A stretch of DNA of 64,000 nucleotides, from assembly GCA_003586115.2 (NCBI GenBank), contig QVOM02000126.1, forward strand, positions 52,091,944 to 52,155,943. The letters run 5' to 3'. Both the position numbers and the translations under genes were made by a program. A model generated the notes under the pieces. It made no database searches, was not told where the DNA came from, and saw only the letters and a program-made list of their open reading frames with translations. This DNA comes from Salvator merianae (lineage: Eukaryota > Chordata > Lepidosauria > Squamata > Teiidae). Below, one piece after another: positions 36,670 to 48,829 of this stretch. How positions within the stretch are numbered: position 1 is the first letter of the stretch; each line of letters starts with the position of its first letter.

Positions 36670-39600
36670 CTGTAAGTGACATAAAACAACTATTAAATGC
36701 AGTTCTCTTTGACCTCCCTTACTGAAAGTTTCTGATGTCCACAACACCTTTAAAAGCACTAAGGAGCAACACAGTGGCCTAATTCAGGGTGATCTACTTG
36801 TAGTCCTCCAGGTGTTTCTGAACTATAACTCCCATCGGCTCCAGCTATCATACCCTATAGCTATAGCTGAACTATATTGGGCTAAATTGTATTATCCAAT
36901 TAACAAGGTTTGTTCTTAAAAGGGGTGCTCTTATTTACATCTTGGAATATAACCCGACTGTAGAAGTTTAAATTACAGTGTTTGCAATATAGGTTCTACA
37001 ATTACTTGGTACAAGACTGGGCTGTCACAAATGTCCAAAATAGAGGCTATGGCTCAACCTCTCTTAATGAAAAGAAGACAAACAAAAATTATGATTTTAA
37101 GTTAAATTATCAAATGCAAAATTGACTCTGATATCAATATTTCTCAATCTTCTGTTTATAGTACTTTTTGAAGCAGAAAAACACATATCAGCTGAAAAAA
37201 GATATGTCCAGATCACAGAGCGCATGACCTTTGGAACAAGGATGTGACAAATTTGTGTTTGTTCGAACACAAAAGGGGATTAGAGGCTTCTAACTCCCTT
37301 TTCTGTTCGCATGATTGCAAATTCAGCACATTCCTATTCTGGAAGCAAGTCTTATACCAACCTAACAATGTAACAACTGTCTTTTGTTGCTTATCTAGGT
37401 TTTGTTCATTTAATTTATACCCCATCTTATACGACAGTCTTGGGCAGCTTACAAAATAAAATAAAAAGAAAAGGGTAAAATAGAAGGTTAAAACCTAATC
37501 TGAATACAATAAAGCATAAACTTGTTTGGTAGCTGCAAACAATTGTATGAAAGCAACTAATCATCATATCAGTGTGAAAATCTGTAAAAATGTCAGTATA
37601 ACAGTTGATAAACTCGAGCACAGAATACACATCTATAATTTGTCATACATTTTGACACTAGGTACCAAACATTCCCACAGAACACATACTACTCTCGCAA
37701 GAGTACATGTCAAGTAACTTACCAATTCCAAAGTGTTCATTCCACATGGTATGAAGCCCTATGGTTGCATCTGCCAAGTGCTTCTTTAGCTCTTCAAATG
37801 GAATGTTAACTCTGAACTCCACTCTTTCTTCAACTCCCAACTCTTGACAGAGCTTTTTAAGTCCATTTACACGCTGTTCATCTTCTTGGTTACGGCAACC
37901 TCCAATCAGAATGAGTTTGGGAATCAATGGCTGCCCTGCAGTCTTTTCTAGCAACTTAGCAAAGGCTCTGATCTGTAAAGGGTGGTTTTTTTCTGGCCTG
38001 AACTGGCTTATAGAAACAATAGTTCGCTTTTGAGTGGTCTTGTCCTCACATAAAGGAATATCTATGAACGCCTGAACATCACAAGGTGGATATACAACGC
38101 TGGTACGATCACTGCACCGCCAAAGGGAAAGAATGTGATTCAGAGTCCATGAAGAATTAACCATGACAATGTCAGAGCAGGAACCAACTAAGCCATACAT
38201 AGAAGCAAAAATGTAGTAATATATGACTTTCAATTTAGTTAAAAAAGGATTTTTTGTGATGATGGCTGCATTATTAAATTGAGCATTCTGATTCCTAACT
38301 ACGGAAAGCATGTCAGTGCTGATTGTAGGATAGTGTACATAGCAGGCTGTCTGACAGCCTCCTAAATATTTAAAGAGAGGAAGTGTGAAGGCATAACCCA
38401 TGGAGTCAATATAAACATCAGGAACACACTTCAGAAGCGCTTCCCATCCAAGAAACAAAGATCCTAAGCTCTGACCAAGCAGAGTGAAATGTGGATAAAG
38501 GGAAGCTTCTACAAGATAACGTCTACTCAAAAACTCAAACTTTACACGTTGGTTTAATCTGATGTTGAAGCGTCGATAAGCACCTTCAAGGATATTCTCT
38601 TCTGTAGTATCTGTATCACCAGTGTAGATGATGTAATAGGCATTGCTGTACCTGGAAAATGAATTGTAGTTTATTCTTAAGGGCCCTTTTCTGTAAAAAT
38701 ATTAATTCGAGTACACCTATCATATTTCCCTTTTCAACTATTTCACTCCATTTTAACTTGTGCCAGTTGAAAAATGCTATAACAGATGAACTAGCCATTC
38801 CTGATTATTTTCTGCAAACATTTCACAGCAAAAGAATTAAGAAGCATGTCTTTAAAAAGAGAAAGCAAAAGAGAGTAACTCAGTTCCCAATTATATTTTA
38901 AATATGAATTCAACAATTTCAAAATCTTTTCAATTTAGGAATTTTCATTTAATAAAAGGAATAGTTTAAGTACAGTACATTTTACGTTAAGAATGAAAAC
39001 ATATAAATTTTATGTTTACAAAAATGGTTACCAGCAAGCCTAAGTGCAATTTAAAACCTATAGAGCAACTTAGAAGTGGTAATCTATTTATACATGTTCC
39101 TTAACATATTCCGCCCTAAGACTAATGTACAAAACAAAGGTTTGCTTGTTTAGGAATCTTAACATGCTGCCTAAACTTCAGTCATTCATATACCAATTCT
39201 ACAATTTTGGCATGTTCTGTCTATACTTCCCAGATGATTCGAGTTAGGTTTGCAGATATCTATGCCCACAGTCTTTGGTGGCAGGATACTGCAGTGTGTT
39301 GTAGATATGTAGTATTGTCTTGCTCACTTTGATTTTAGGAAATTTTAATATGTGCAGTGGTTAAATGTTCCTCTTACTACATATCCTGGAAATGAGAACA
39401 TTGGTCTTACCAAGTATAGTTCTTCCAAATACGTAGAGGACATAAACACTGCCAAAAGCAAGCCCAACACTGCAGCTAATGATGCCATACTTAAAGCCCT
39501 AATCGATCCCCTTTTGAAGAACTATGTTACCCGTGGAACTGAAGCCTGAATAGGATGCATACTTTTCTTCACGGCGCATTGGCAGAACACCTTCCAGGTA

Positions 39601-42600
39601 CAGCCATAGATTCTCATCCTAGACCCTATTTGTCTGACAACATAGTAGAGGCAACTTTGCTTGAAAATCCTAACCACTGCAGCTCTATCATTTGAACTTT
39701 CAAGAAGCCAAATTAAGTTAGAAAACAACATGCCTTTGTGGCCTAGCAGATAATCCCTTGTCTATAAGAAAAGAGGAGCCTCTATAGTCAAGGCTATAGA
39801 ATCACTAAGTTTCTCAACTTCCTTATTCATGCCAACAATCACAGAAGCAGCAGAAATGGAAGAAAGGCATACATCAAGATGTAACAGTAGTCACCTCATG
39901 AACATCAGAGGGAAGAGTGTTCCAGTGTTTGAACACCATCACAGAAGAGGCCTTGCAGAGAAGGATACAGCAACATGACATTCAGTGATTGGTGGAACCC
40001 ACAGCAGAATCTCCTCAAGTGATTTCAATGATCATACTGATCTATATCAGGAAAGGCTATCTACCAAACACAGTGCCTTGGTCCCAGGTTATTTAGGGCT
40101 TCTATACTAATCCTAGGACCTTGAATATGGTCCAGTAGTTGACTGGAAACCAGTGTTACTGTTTAAGCACAGGTGTAATATGTATGTGAGCTAGCACCTC
40201 ACTCAACAGACTGGTTGCTGCATTTTGTTGTAGCTTCCAAACCACGTGCAAGGTTAGCCTCACATAAAATGCACTGCAATAATCCAAATTTGAAGTTATC
40301 AGGACATGAACCACAGAGGCCAGATTCTCCCTATTCTGGTAAAGGCACAGCTCGTATACCAGCTGAAGCTGGTAACAAGCATTTCTAACTCACAGAGGTC
40401 ACTTGAGCCTCCAGCAACAGTGATGATTCCTGAAATGCCCCCAGGCTACATATCTCCTCCTAAGGCAGTGCAACCCTCCCTAGAACAAGCAAACTCCTCA
40501 TCTTTCCAACTCATGAATTTCTCAGCCACAAGGGCCCTTTCTGCACTTGGACTTATTCCAGATTATATCTCAGAATAGGGACCTGCCATCTGCATGCTAG
40601 TGCAGGCTATGGTAGAACCTGGGCAAGACCTTTCATAGTTTACATTAGCATGTGCATAGCAGGTCCCTATTCTGGGATATAATCCACAATAAGACCAAGT
40701 GCAGAAAAGGCCAAGATCTCTATCTTGTTAGGATTCAATCTCAGTTTACTGATCCTCAACCAACTCATCACTGCATCTAGGCACTGGTTCAGGACATTCA
40801 CAGCCTCTCCTGATTCAAATGTTAAGATAAATAGAGATGAGTGTCCTCAGTATATTGGTGACACCTCACCCCAAAACTCCTGATGATCAATCCCTGGCAT
40901 TTGATACAGATGTTAAATAAAACTGGTTACAAAATTGCACCCTGTGGCACCCCACAGCCTAGCTGGTGGGGCACAGAGACCCAATCACCCAACATTACTT
41001 TCTGCAACACAGGTCCACCCATTCCCAACCCCCAGAGGCAAGTAAAGGAATACCAGAGAAAAGAATCCAGAGAAAGCAGGATCAGCTGAGTTGCACTATT
41101 TCTGCTTCTCTCCCACAAGGCTGATTATATCCAAATGCCAGGCCTGGACCCAGACTGAAATGGGTCAATTTACTTGGATTCCTCCAAGTAAATTGGAGCT
41201 GCACAGTCACTAAGGTCTCTAAAGCTTTCACCAAAAAAGGGATAGTTGTAACTGGACATTATTTGGAATAAACCTATGGATCCAAGAAGGCTTCATCAGG
41301 CTGAAGGCACCATCATCCCACAAGGATTCATTAGTCACACCCTGGATCCATTCAGTTGTCCCACCCAGTCTTGTTCCAATAATGCAAGATAGGCAAGGAT
41401 TGAGAGGGCTCATGGTAGCGCAAACAACTGCAAGGCCCTTTCTGCACTGGGCCTTATTCCAGATTATATCCCAGAATAGGGACCTGCCATCTGCATGCTG
41501 ATATAGACTATGGCAGGCCCCAGGCAGGCCCTGCTGCAGTCTGCACCAACATGCAGATGGCAGGTCCCTATTCCAGAATATAATTCGAAATAAGGCCAAG
41601 TGTAGAAAGGGCTCAAGCATTTTATCTGCATACTCAAGGCTCAAAAACTGAAAGTGTCCCATAAAATTGGACCAGATGTCTGCCTGGACACTTCACCAGG
41701 TACTGCATCAAAAGCAGCATTCAGGTCAGCATGAAAGCGAGCAAAGAGATCTCTCTCTGACAGTCCCCATCTTTTCACTAATATCTGGAAAACTTCCCCA
41801 TGAGTGAATGTGCCACTGGAAGCTTCTGCCTGCTCAGTACACCTGCTTATATATGCAGCTTGTCCTGGGTATGGACAGCAGACAAACAAAGCACATGTAT
41901 AGATATCCAGTGAAATATTGTAGTTGCCATTTCCATTAAGAATCTGGCTCCAAGACCTCCTTGCTATCTGAGTGCACCAGCACAAGTGACTCTTTGATCT
42001 TCTGAAAGACTAACAGTGACAAATAAATTGCTTTTAACTCCCCAAGATTTACAGAGTCTTTTTTTCTTCACTGTTCCAAAGTCCCTGGGCCATGTGTCCC
42101 TTGTTTACCCCTCCTACTGGAACCATTATGATGGAATCTACTCCATGAATTCCTATCTCTACTGAAAACTGGTAGTACCTCTAAAAGTACAATGAATTTC
42201 TCATGGCAGAAAGCAATCTTCTGCTACTCCAGCTGCAGACATAGCTGTTTTATTTTATTTGAGCGTGCTTGCATAACAATTGCATTCCCTTGAGTCTGCA
42301 GCTATCTAGCCACATGCCAATACCTGAGCCATAACGCTCATCTGGCATCTACTGTGAATGCTATAAGCTGGCTGAAAGATGCATGCTTTCTAGATAAGTC
42401 TGCCACTAACTGTGAAGCCGGGGCAATATTTCTCAAATGATGACAAAATGTCTTGTCAAAAGTAGCTCCTGCTATCAGTTGATCTAACTATTTCAAGGCA
42501 GCAACATTGACATATTTGCTGCTACCCTAACAGTCAGACCTGAAAGACTCTTAAGCATGTTTTCCATTGTTTTACTCCTTCAGTGCTAAGTCAGTTTACA

Positions 42601-45600
42601 TTACAGTATATATGTAAATGGCACCATTAAGAGCTTTCAAAAAATGAGAATACAACAAACAAGCATCACTGTACAAAAGTAAAATGTATATTTACCTTTT
42701 CTGGAGCGCTCTCAGAGCGCACCATAATACTCTTTCTCCACCTCCACCTGCATTGCAATATGGATGGAAAAATGCAACTACAAATGGCCTTTTCCCATTT
42801 TGTTTTAGTGGAATTAATTGTTTTTTTCTTTGCTGAAACCACAGTCGTAATCCAAACAAGAGCACAAACAGACAGACACATAAAATCCCACTAAGTATCA
42901 AGGCAGGGATAGCCAATGAATACAGCAATCTGAAAAAAAAAAAGCGGGGGGGAGAATCAGCTATAGGAACAAATTTTAACATAGAAACTGTATAATAAGA
43001 AAGAACATTCAAAGTGTTTTGCTTTTGGATGAAGAGGCAGTTATTGTCCTTCACTGGGCAAAGTACTGTTTTAATTGCCTTTGATTCTTGTTTTTATGTA
43101 TTATAATTCTGGTAACCTGCTCTGAGACCTCTAGATATAGGTGAGGAAATAAAGTGCAATAAAATTCATAAATCTAACTAAATTGCTGTGCTCCAAGTTG
43201 TACAACCATCTTATAGGGTACAGAGATAATCTCTTCTTAGTAAATAAGTTGAATAAAATGTTTACCCATCCCTTTCCCCTTTAAATGACCAAGTAGGCAG
43301 CAAAGTATCCAAATGCCCACTTGATATCCAAAAATGATGTCAAAAAGTGTTTATCATAATGAACACTTGGCAAAAAGTCATTAGCAAAGATAAAACAAAA
43401 TGAAAATTGGCTTTCTGAGTACTCTGGGAGGTTCAAATTAGTATATAACTTTAAGCTAAACGTATTTGACTTAATATTCCTTAGCAAGTACACTGTGGGG
43501 ACAACAATTATCAAAGCTGTAGCCAATTACCTAAACAAACAAATCCAAAAAGCAAACTAGTGATATGAAAATATATTCTGAAAGCGGTAATATGTAGCCA
43601 TGTACAGAATTAACAAAACTATAGTTAAAATGTATGTAATTCAATCAAAATTCAAACTAGAGCACAGGAGTACTGCATACAATACACAGCCCTGAAAAGT
43701 ACAGTGTACCAGCAGACAGACCACGACACTCCTCAGACTGTTAAATGTTCCAAACTCAGGAATCAATGTTCAGCTATCCCAGTTTGTATCTTGAAGGTAA
43801 AATGAGCTGTTCTGATACCAGTTGTTCTGATGCCAAAATGTGTTTCCACTGCTAAACAGAGATGTGCAAGAAGTAGCGTTTGATCAAAAGTGAAAGGTAG
43901 TTAGAAGTCAAGGAGTGCAGGTGACCTCCCTATACCCCTGGCTCCATTTGCCTTCACTCCGTGCTGTTTTAAGCTGGTGATGTGGTTTGTGAGCACTGGA
44001 ATGTGGAGATGCCTGATGGCCCCGCCTCTGCCCCCCAGCCCACCACTGCTCCTGGTGCTGCAGTGAGGGCAGGCACATGCACAGAGACTCAGAGTCAGAA
44101 ATTCAGCCTCCTCTTTGAGCATGTGAGGGAGGGACTAACAAGGAAGGGTCCATTTGATTTTATAAACACATGTGAGGGAAGTGAATCAGCAACAGCGTAC
44201 GTGGTCCCGGACAGGGTTTGCCTCAGTCCTAAGGTATGGTGGTGGTGGGAGCAGGGGCTGAAGCGATGGGAGCAGCGTGGCCATCCGGTGGCTATACACC
44301 AATGCTCACACACCATGCCATCAGCTTAAAATATCACCGAATGGAGGTGAACAAAGCCAGGGGTTTAGAGAGATAACCTGTACTCCTTGACCTCTTACCA
44401 CCTTTCATTTTTGCTCCAATGCTAGTTCATGCACTTCTCTACTACTAAATAGACATAATCATCTTATGCTACAACATACTATTCTATTTACTAGAACTCT
44501 TATAGCCCAAAGATTTCAAGGACGTACAGGAGCCATGTTAGCCTGGATCAGTAAGCAAGGGGTTCTAGTAGCACCTTAGAGACTGAGAGAAAGAAGTTGG
44601 TGGCATGAGCTTTCGTAAACAAAGCCTACTTCATCAGACTTGTGTATCTTTCCAAAAATATATTCTATAACAGTTGCATTTTTTTAAGAAGAAAAAGCAT
44701 ATAAAATTATTTGATTATGTTAACTTAAATCCCACTGGATGTCTACAAATGTTAACATCCTATATTTTAATTTGGCACACAAGACATTGTCAGGAGCTCA
44801 TTTCTGATTTCACACTGAACAGTGGAAATAACTGGAAGCAGCAAGATTTCAGAATATTGAAAACCTTGATGCATCTGCAAGGACATGTCCTCATCCATAA
44901 AGCTAGGAAAATAACAGGTTTGTCTTTGCCTTTATACTGAGATTTTAGGCACCCAAAAGATCTTCCTGCTACTACATTTCAGTATGCTTTGCGATGCACC
45001 TGAGCCCTTACTTTTTTTAGGGAATAGAATTGGTGGCAATGAAACATTTTAGCTGGTTAATAGGTATGTCTACAAAGGGCACCCCACAATGTAGATCTTT
45101 GATTTCAGATTGTCAGCAACTGTAATCTAGTTACATTGTGATAATGTATAATGTTACTAGACTGCTATTATGTAACATTTTTGCTGGTGTAATAAAGGCA
45201 CTGGTATACTGTAATATCAATTGTGGAACAGATATTCACTTATGCATAACTAAAGACACTTCATACACTAAGTACTTTAATATACAGTATATTAAATAGA
45301 CCCAGAATCTCCAAATAAGGGTACGAAATATTCCTCTCAAGCCCTGGAGAACTGCTCCCAATAATGAGGCAGGAGACAAATTAATAAATTAGCTTATAGA
45401 TAAGGCAAGATGCTATATCCGCCTAGAATAATATATAGAAATTAAACTTTTTGTAAAGTTTACATTTTACATTGATATTAAACGTAATCAGCTCTAAAAC
45501 ACAGTCGTAAGTGGTTCCAGCAAGATGGTACAGCTCTATCCGCAGTCCAGAGTTAGACCTAACTCCCAGACGCAACCTAGTTGAAATTGTATCCTTACGA

Positions 45601-46181
45601 ATCAGTCATGAACGAAGTAACAAAGATCTCGTGTCAGGCAAACGGAAGGAAAAAATAACAAGAAAATAGAGCAGCCAATTACCTCACCGATTTAAAAAAA
45701 GCGTGTCATTTGCTTTGCTTTGTTCAAGTCATACTTGGAGACACTTGGCTCAGACCTTCCACCCCCATCAACTGTGGCAGTGGAGGGGAACTAAAGGAGA
45801 TTTTGAAAAAAAAAAGGTTTATTTACTGCATTCATATCTTGCCCTTCTTATAAACGGCCCATGACCGTGAACATCACTTTTTTTTCTCCCCCCCCCCCCA
45901 CTTTATCCGCACAAAAAAACTTGTTAAGTAGATGAGGTCGAAAAGCAGCTGGAGTTTGTCTTCCACAAGGCGCGCGGATCTGAATAATGGAGGAACAGGC
46001 AGGCAGCCAACCATTACTCTAGGGGTAAAGAAAATAGGAGGCTGTCTGACTCCATATGCGGACTACCTCCCTCCACCTGCTTATCTCAATACGCGAGGAG
46101 AGCAGCACCGACCAGCGCTATAGCAAGCCAGGGAGCTAACAACTCGCACCTGAGTAGAGGCTGAACCAGGAAAGCCTCCAT
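36398..46181 (-). CDS. ALG11: ALG11, GDP-Man:Man3GlcNAc2-PP-dolichol alpha-1,2-mannosyltransferase
   Basis: Coding exons on the minus strand: 46181-46150, 42929-42696, 38651-37723 and 36669-36398. Phases 2, 2 and 1 fit, giving 488 codons plus TAA; human ALG11 has 492. The enzyme adds the fourth and fifth mannoses to the lipid-linked N-glycan precursor on the cytosolic face of the ER. A signal-anchor segment spans about residues 13-38. The glycine-rich donor loop [10 protein letters not shown] lies at 69-78, and the GT4-family EX7E motif runs from Glu394 to Glu402 in NEHFGIGIVE, split by the last intron. [28 protein letters not shown] and [13 protein letters not shown] are further family blocks. 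The start is the only ATG after the CpG-rich promoter and gives the short N terminus [15 protein letters not shown]. It converges on NEK5. Confidence 0.98.
36790..36870 (-). repeat. Dispersed reptile repeat, reverse copy
   Basis: TGTAGTCCTCCAGGTGTTTC followed by AACTATAACTCCCATCGGC is the reverse complement of the repeat at 11770-11905. It lies in ALG11 intron 3. Confidence 0.5.
37723..38651 (-). CDS. ALG11: ALG11 coding exon 3
   Basis: The main 929-base exon. It runs from [12 protein letters not shown] through [38 protein letters not shown] and [19 protein letters not shown] to NEHFGI. It ends in phase 1 at G|GTAAGT. Confidence 0.98.
40532..40712. mobile_element. Palindromic MITE family P, copy 1
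   Basis: GGGCCCTTTCTGCACTTGG and CCAAGTGCAGAAAAGGCC are the ends of an almost complete 180-base palindrome with CAGAATAGGGACCTGCCATC mirrored in the other arm. No coding capacity. Confidence 0.8.
41434..41613. mobile_element. Palindromic MITE family P, copy 2
   Basis: It has the same length and arms as the copy 700 bases away: GGCCCTTTCTGCACTGGGCC at the left and CCAAGTGTAGAAAGGGC at the right. Confidence 0.8.
42696..42929 (-). CDS. ALG11: ALG11 coding exon 2
   Basis: It encodes the membrane anchor ([20 protein letters not shown] and on), a basic linker and [20 protein letters not shown]. The acceptor is a long pyrimidine tract plus CAG and the donor AAAG|GTAAAT. Confidence 0.97.
42930..46149 (-). 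other. ALG11 intron 1
   Basis: A 3.2-kb intron with a foldback element at 43858-44440, a degenerate repeat at about 44520-44645 (with CTTCATCAGA), and AT-rich sequence elsewhere. No extra exon is supported. Confidence 0.6.
43858..44440. mobile_element. Foldback transposon with long inverted arms
   Basis: Each arm is roughly 200 bases: TGAAAGGTAGTTAGAAGTCA and AAGGAGTGCAGG on the left mirror CCTGTACTCCTTGACCTC and TTACCACCTTTCA on the right, and GTTTTAAGCTGGTGATG mirrors CATCAGCTTAAAAT. The central 200 bases are unique. No transposase is seen. Confidence 0.75.
46150..46181 (-). CDS. ALG11: ALG11 coding exon 1
   Basis: A 32-base coding part, [10 protein letters not shown] plus two bases of Arg11, ending at CTCAG|GTGCGA. 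It is too short for a frame search but joins exon 2 to rebuild the LLR-hydrophobic start seen in human ALG11. Confidence 0.9.
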
Positions 46182-46270
46182 CACTGCGACGCGGCGGCAA
46201 CGGCCGGCGCGACGACACCTCAAGTATTATTCCCGGAAGTCATCTGCATCTGCTACGGAAGTTTTTGTTA
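46182..46270 (-). promoter_or_regulatory. ALG11: ALG11 promoter with ETS sites
   Basis: A short GC-rich patch (GACGCGGCGGCAACGGCCGG) directly before the ATG. CCGGAAGT at 46233-46240 and ACGGAAGT at 46255-46262 match ETS/GABP sites common in TATA-less housekeeping promoters. Confidence 0.6.
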
Positions 46271-46539
46271 CTACGACACATTTGACCCCTTCCAGTTCTA
46301 AGTATGCTTCGTAAGAAATTGCGTGTGCTTATCCGTAGGGTACTGATGTCCCAGAATTCGTTCATAAGGGTCGTGCTTGACATGGTTGTTGCCTCCCCCA
46401 CTTTTTTTTTTACTTTTATACTTGTAGCTTAACGTCAGATTGCAGCATACACTAATTTTTCAAGATCTGAGCATATATTTTTCATAAATCAATCGCTACT
46501 CCTTTAAGAGGTTATAGAGCTGAATTATATTAGTCAATG

Positions 46540-46600
46540 AGACACATCAGCTCCAGGCGACATGGATGATGGGAATTAGAGTCCATAACATTTCGTTCTA
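46540..46600 (+). repeat. Dispersed reptile repeat fragment
   Basis: GATGGGAATTAGAGTCCATAACATTT resembles the GGGA-TTGTAGTCC-AACATCT core of the repeat at 36790-36870. Confidence 0.4.
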
Positions 46601-46627
46601 AGATGGATAGTTCCGACAGAGGGAGAG

Positions 46628-46806
46628 CCAATGAGATGCTAATATCTGCTGTCAGGCTAGCCAATAGGTTCCTGCTGGAAAGACGGCCAATGAGTGGCCA
46701 GAGAAGATGGTCACATAGCCAATCAGCAAGGACAGCTAAAATTGAAAGGATATCTTGGAGTTGTGCTGTTTGTCTACGTCAGAATTGCTAACTATTCTTA
46801 TCCAAT
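46628..46806 (+). promoter_or_regulatory. Row of five same-strand CCAAT boxes
   Basis: CCAAT starts at 46628, 46661, 46687, 46719 and 46802, all on the plus strand. Three are followed by GAG or CAG as NF-Y prefers. The first four are spaced 26-33 bases apart, about three helical turns. A CRE-like TACGTCAG lies at about 46776. This may be a plus-strand promoter facing away from ALG11. Confidence 0.45.
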
Positions 46807-47348
46807 AACTAATTCGATAGACTGGGAAAATGTTGGAAAATAGTAGGTTATCTAGGTCTATTTCGTATACCGATATTGAATTTCAATATTTCTCTTCTAA
46901 GCTTTTAAAACAACCTGATTCGAAGTCTGGATTTACTGCGGGTTATGTTAAGGAAATCTCACTTAAAATTGAATTATATGGTGTTAAAGCTAAGTTTTCT
47001 ATGAAAAAGAAAACTTTTTAAAGATCTAGGTTTACTAATATGATGCCATCTATTATATATCTGAAATTTGGAACTGGATAGCATGCAGTAGGCTAGTACA
47101 TAAGAAATTGTGTCCAGTTTTTCTCTAGGATAAACTACTGAACCTTCACGGAAGATCTTGTATCATACGCTTCATTTGTGTTCCAATATCTGACTTTAAC
47201 TTTTGGAAAGAAACTGAATTGTCAAAATGTTTTTCCAATTTAATTTTTTTTATTTTTTTGTACATCAAAAGAAAAAAGAAATAACAAAATATAACAAAAA
47301 AGCAGTGTTCCCCCATCTACCCCTTATGCACATTGATTGACAACATCT

Positions 47349-48802
47349 AGGGTACAGTCTGACATCGTAAATTTAATCCATATCAGAAGAATACGAGGGC
47401 TGAGATTGTTTTCCGATCATTTCCACATTTGCATTTTAGCACAGACTCAGTTCAGACTTGCTCGTTCTCACACTGATGTTTCCCATGTGTGGCACAGGGA
47501 AGCTGTACTTTTTCTGCCTCCACCACTTGCCAGATTCCCCTCCCTGTGCAGTCAGTGATTGTCTGCAGTCCCAATGTTCAAATCGTGCCATCTCATAACA
47601 TGGATTTACTTGGTGGTGTTACTAGTCATTCACCATTTCCTCCTTCTCCCCCTCCAGCCTGTATCTACACAAGCAGAACATTAATACTACATGTACTGCA
47701 CAATAAAGCATCTTAAAGAGCAATTGCACTTTTACGTAATTGCACAATTTAAGAGTAGCACAAAAGCAGGGAGTGGTCTATGAAGAGGGGGAAACGTGGG
47801 GGGGGGGCTCCATTATTGTGATAGTGTAGTTAATGGCCAGCCAATGAACTCTGCCTCACCTCCTCCCAGGACATCCACAGTGGCATATGTCCCACTATGT
47901 AGCTGTGTGGTGCCGATGGCAAAATTGATACTGAGTGGGTTCTTTGTTGGGGCAGGAGGACTGCACCCCCCAAAAGGCGCAGTGTTTTGAATTAAAACAC
48001 TCCCATGGTGGTGTGGTAAGGTTATTAAACATGTCTGCCCCCTGAAAGCGCTCGAGATCAGGAGCTGGGTTTAACCTTGCCTTGCCCTAATGATGCTATT
48101 CTGTTGCCACATTTTTGTGCTAAAGTCAGGGAAAGGGTTCCCAGACTGCAGAAGAAGGGGGAGCAACCAGGAGCAAGGAATGCATTTTGGAACTGCCTTC
48201 TCCACCGCAACTCACTGTTATCTCCAGCTGGCCATGCATGCAGCCTGCAGCAAACTGTGTCACTGCCTGAAGTTTGCTGTAGTGCTGTGGTGGTTTTGCA
48301 CAAAACTTGGTAAACCTAGAAGAGCTCTGTTTTTTGGCCTAACCAGCAGACAGAAGAGGAGGAAGCCTTTAATTTCTTCCTGGCAGTGCCAAAAGGGGGA
48401 GAAAGGAGGAGAAAGGACCATAGATTGGCAAGGTAAAATGGAAGATGGCTTTCTTTTCTCTTGGCAGTGGTGGAAGGGAGGATAACAGAGGTGGAAGGAA
48501 CTACTGTGCTTCCTGCTCACCCACAAAGTCTGTTATTGAATGGCAGGAAATGGGGAGCCCTCTGTCTGCATGGCCCCCAAAAGGTATGGTCCCTCCTAAA
48601 TACTCTCCTTCCGCATTCTCACATCACAAAGTAAAATGGGCTAGTGATCTGGAATGGCTTGAGAACTCATTAAATCCAAATGCAAAGTAGTCTGGATTTC
48701 GCCAATTTAGTCCAGAAAAACTATGGAAAGGGAAGATCATGTCGGGCTAGCGGGAACTGAAGACGGCCTGTAAACTGATTAAATGCTTTGTCAGAACCTG
48801 TT
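47349..48802. mobile_element. Non-autonomous DNA transposon, family Z copy 2
   Basis: It is homologous to 9497-10732. Its ends TACAGTCTGACATCGTAAAT and GATTAAATGCTTTGTCAGAA are imperfect inverted repeats. It is longer than copy 1 in the middle. No transposase domain is seen. Confidence 0.6.
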
Positions 48803-48829
48803 CATAGATTGTTTCTTCTATCTTTCTTC

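Larger units (their letters stand above)
39880..42010 (-). repeat. L2 LINE reverse transcriptase region with two nested MITEs
   Basis: Minus-strand pieces match L2 order: a GSRPG segment and LDSFLWYSF, then [11 protein letters not shown], then an [20 protein letters not shown] block, then [20 protein letters not shown]. Frames are broken. The 39880-40300 part resembles the L2 3' UTR. MITEs at 40532-40712 and 41434-41613 interrupt it. It lies in ALG11 intron 2, in the same direction as the gene. Confidence 0.75.

Noticed and set aside
37658..37722. Read-through end of the ALG11 exon 3 frame ([11 protein letters not shown])
   Set aside because: It lies past the GTAAGT donor. Family alignment requires the jump to the exon 4 start GIVECMAAG.
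41228..41662. 144-codon minus-strand frame in ALG11 intron 2
   Set aside because: It runs across a MITE and decayed L2 sequence; it is not an exon.
46304..46430. Short basic frame right after the ALG11 promoter, considered as ATP7B exon 1
   Set aside because: It ends in a stop without a convincing donor, and the sequence has no similarity to known ATP7B starts.
46830..47021. 63-codon frame after the CCAAT array
   Set aside because: It has no recognisable domain or splice context and its composition is like the surrounding AT-rich DNA.
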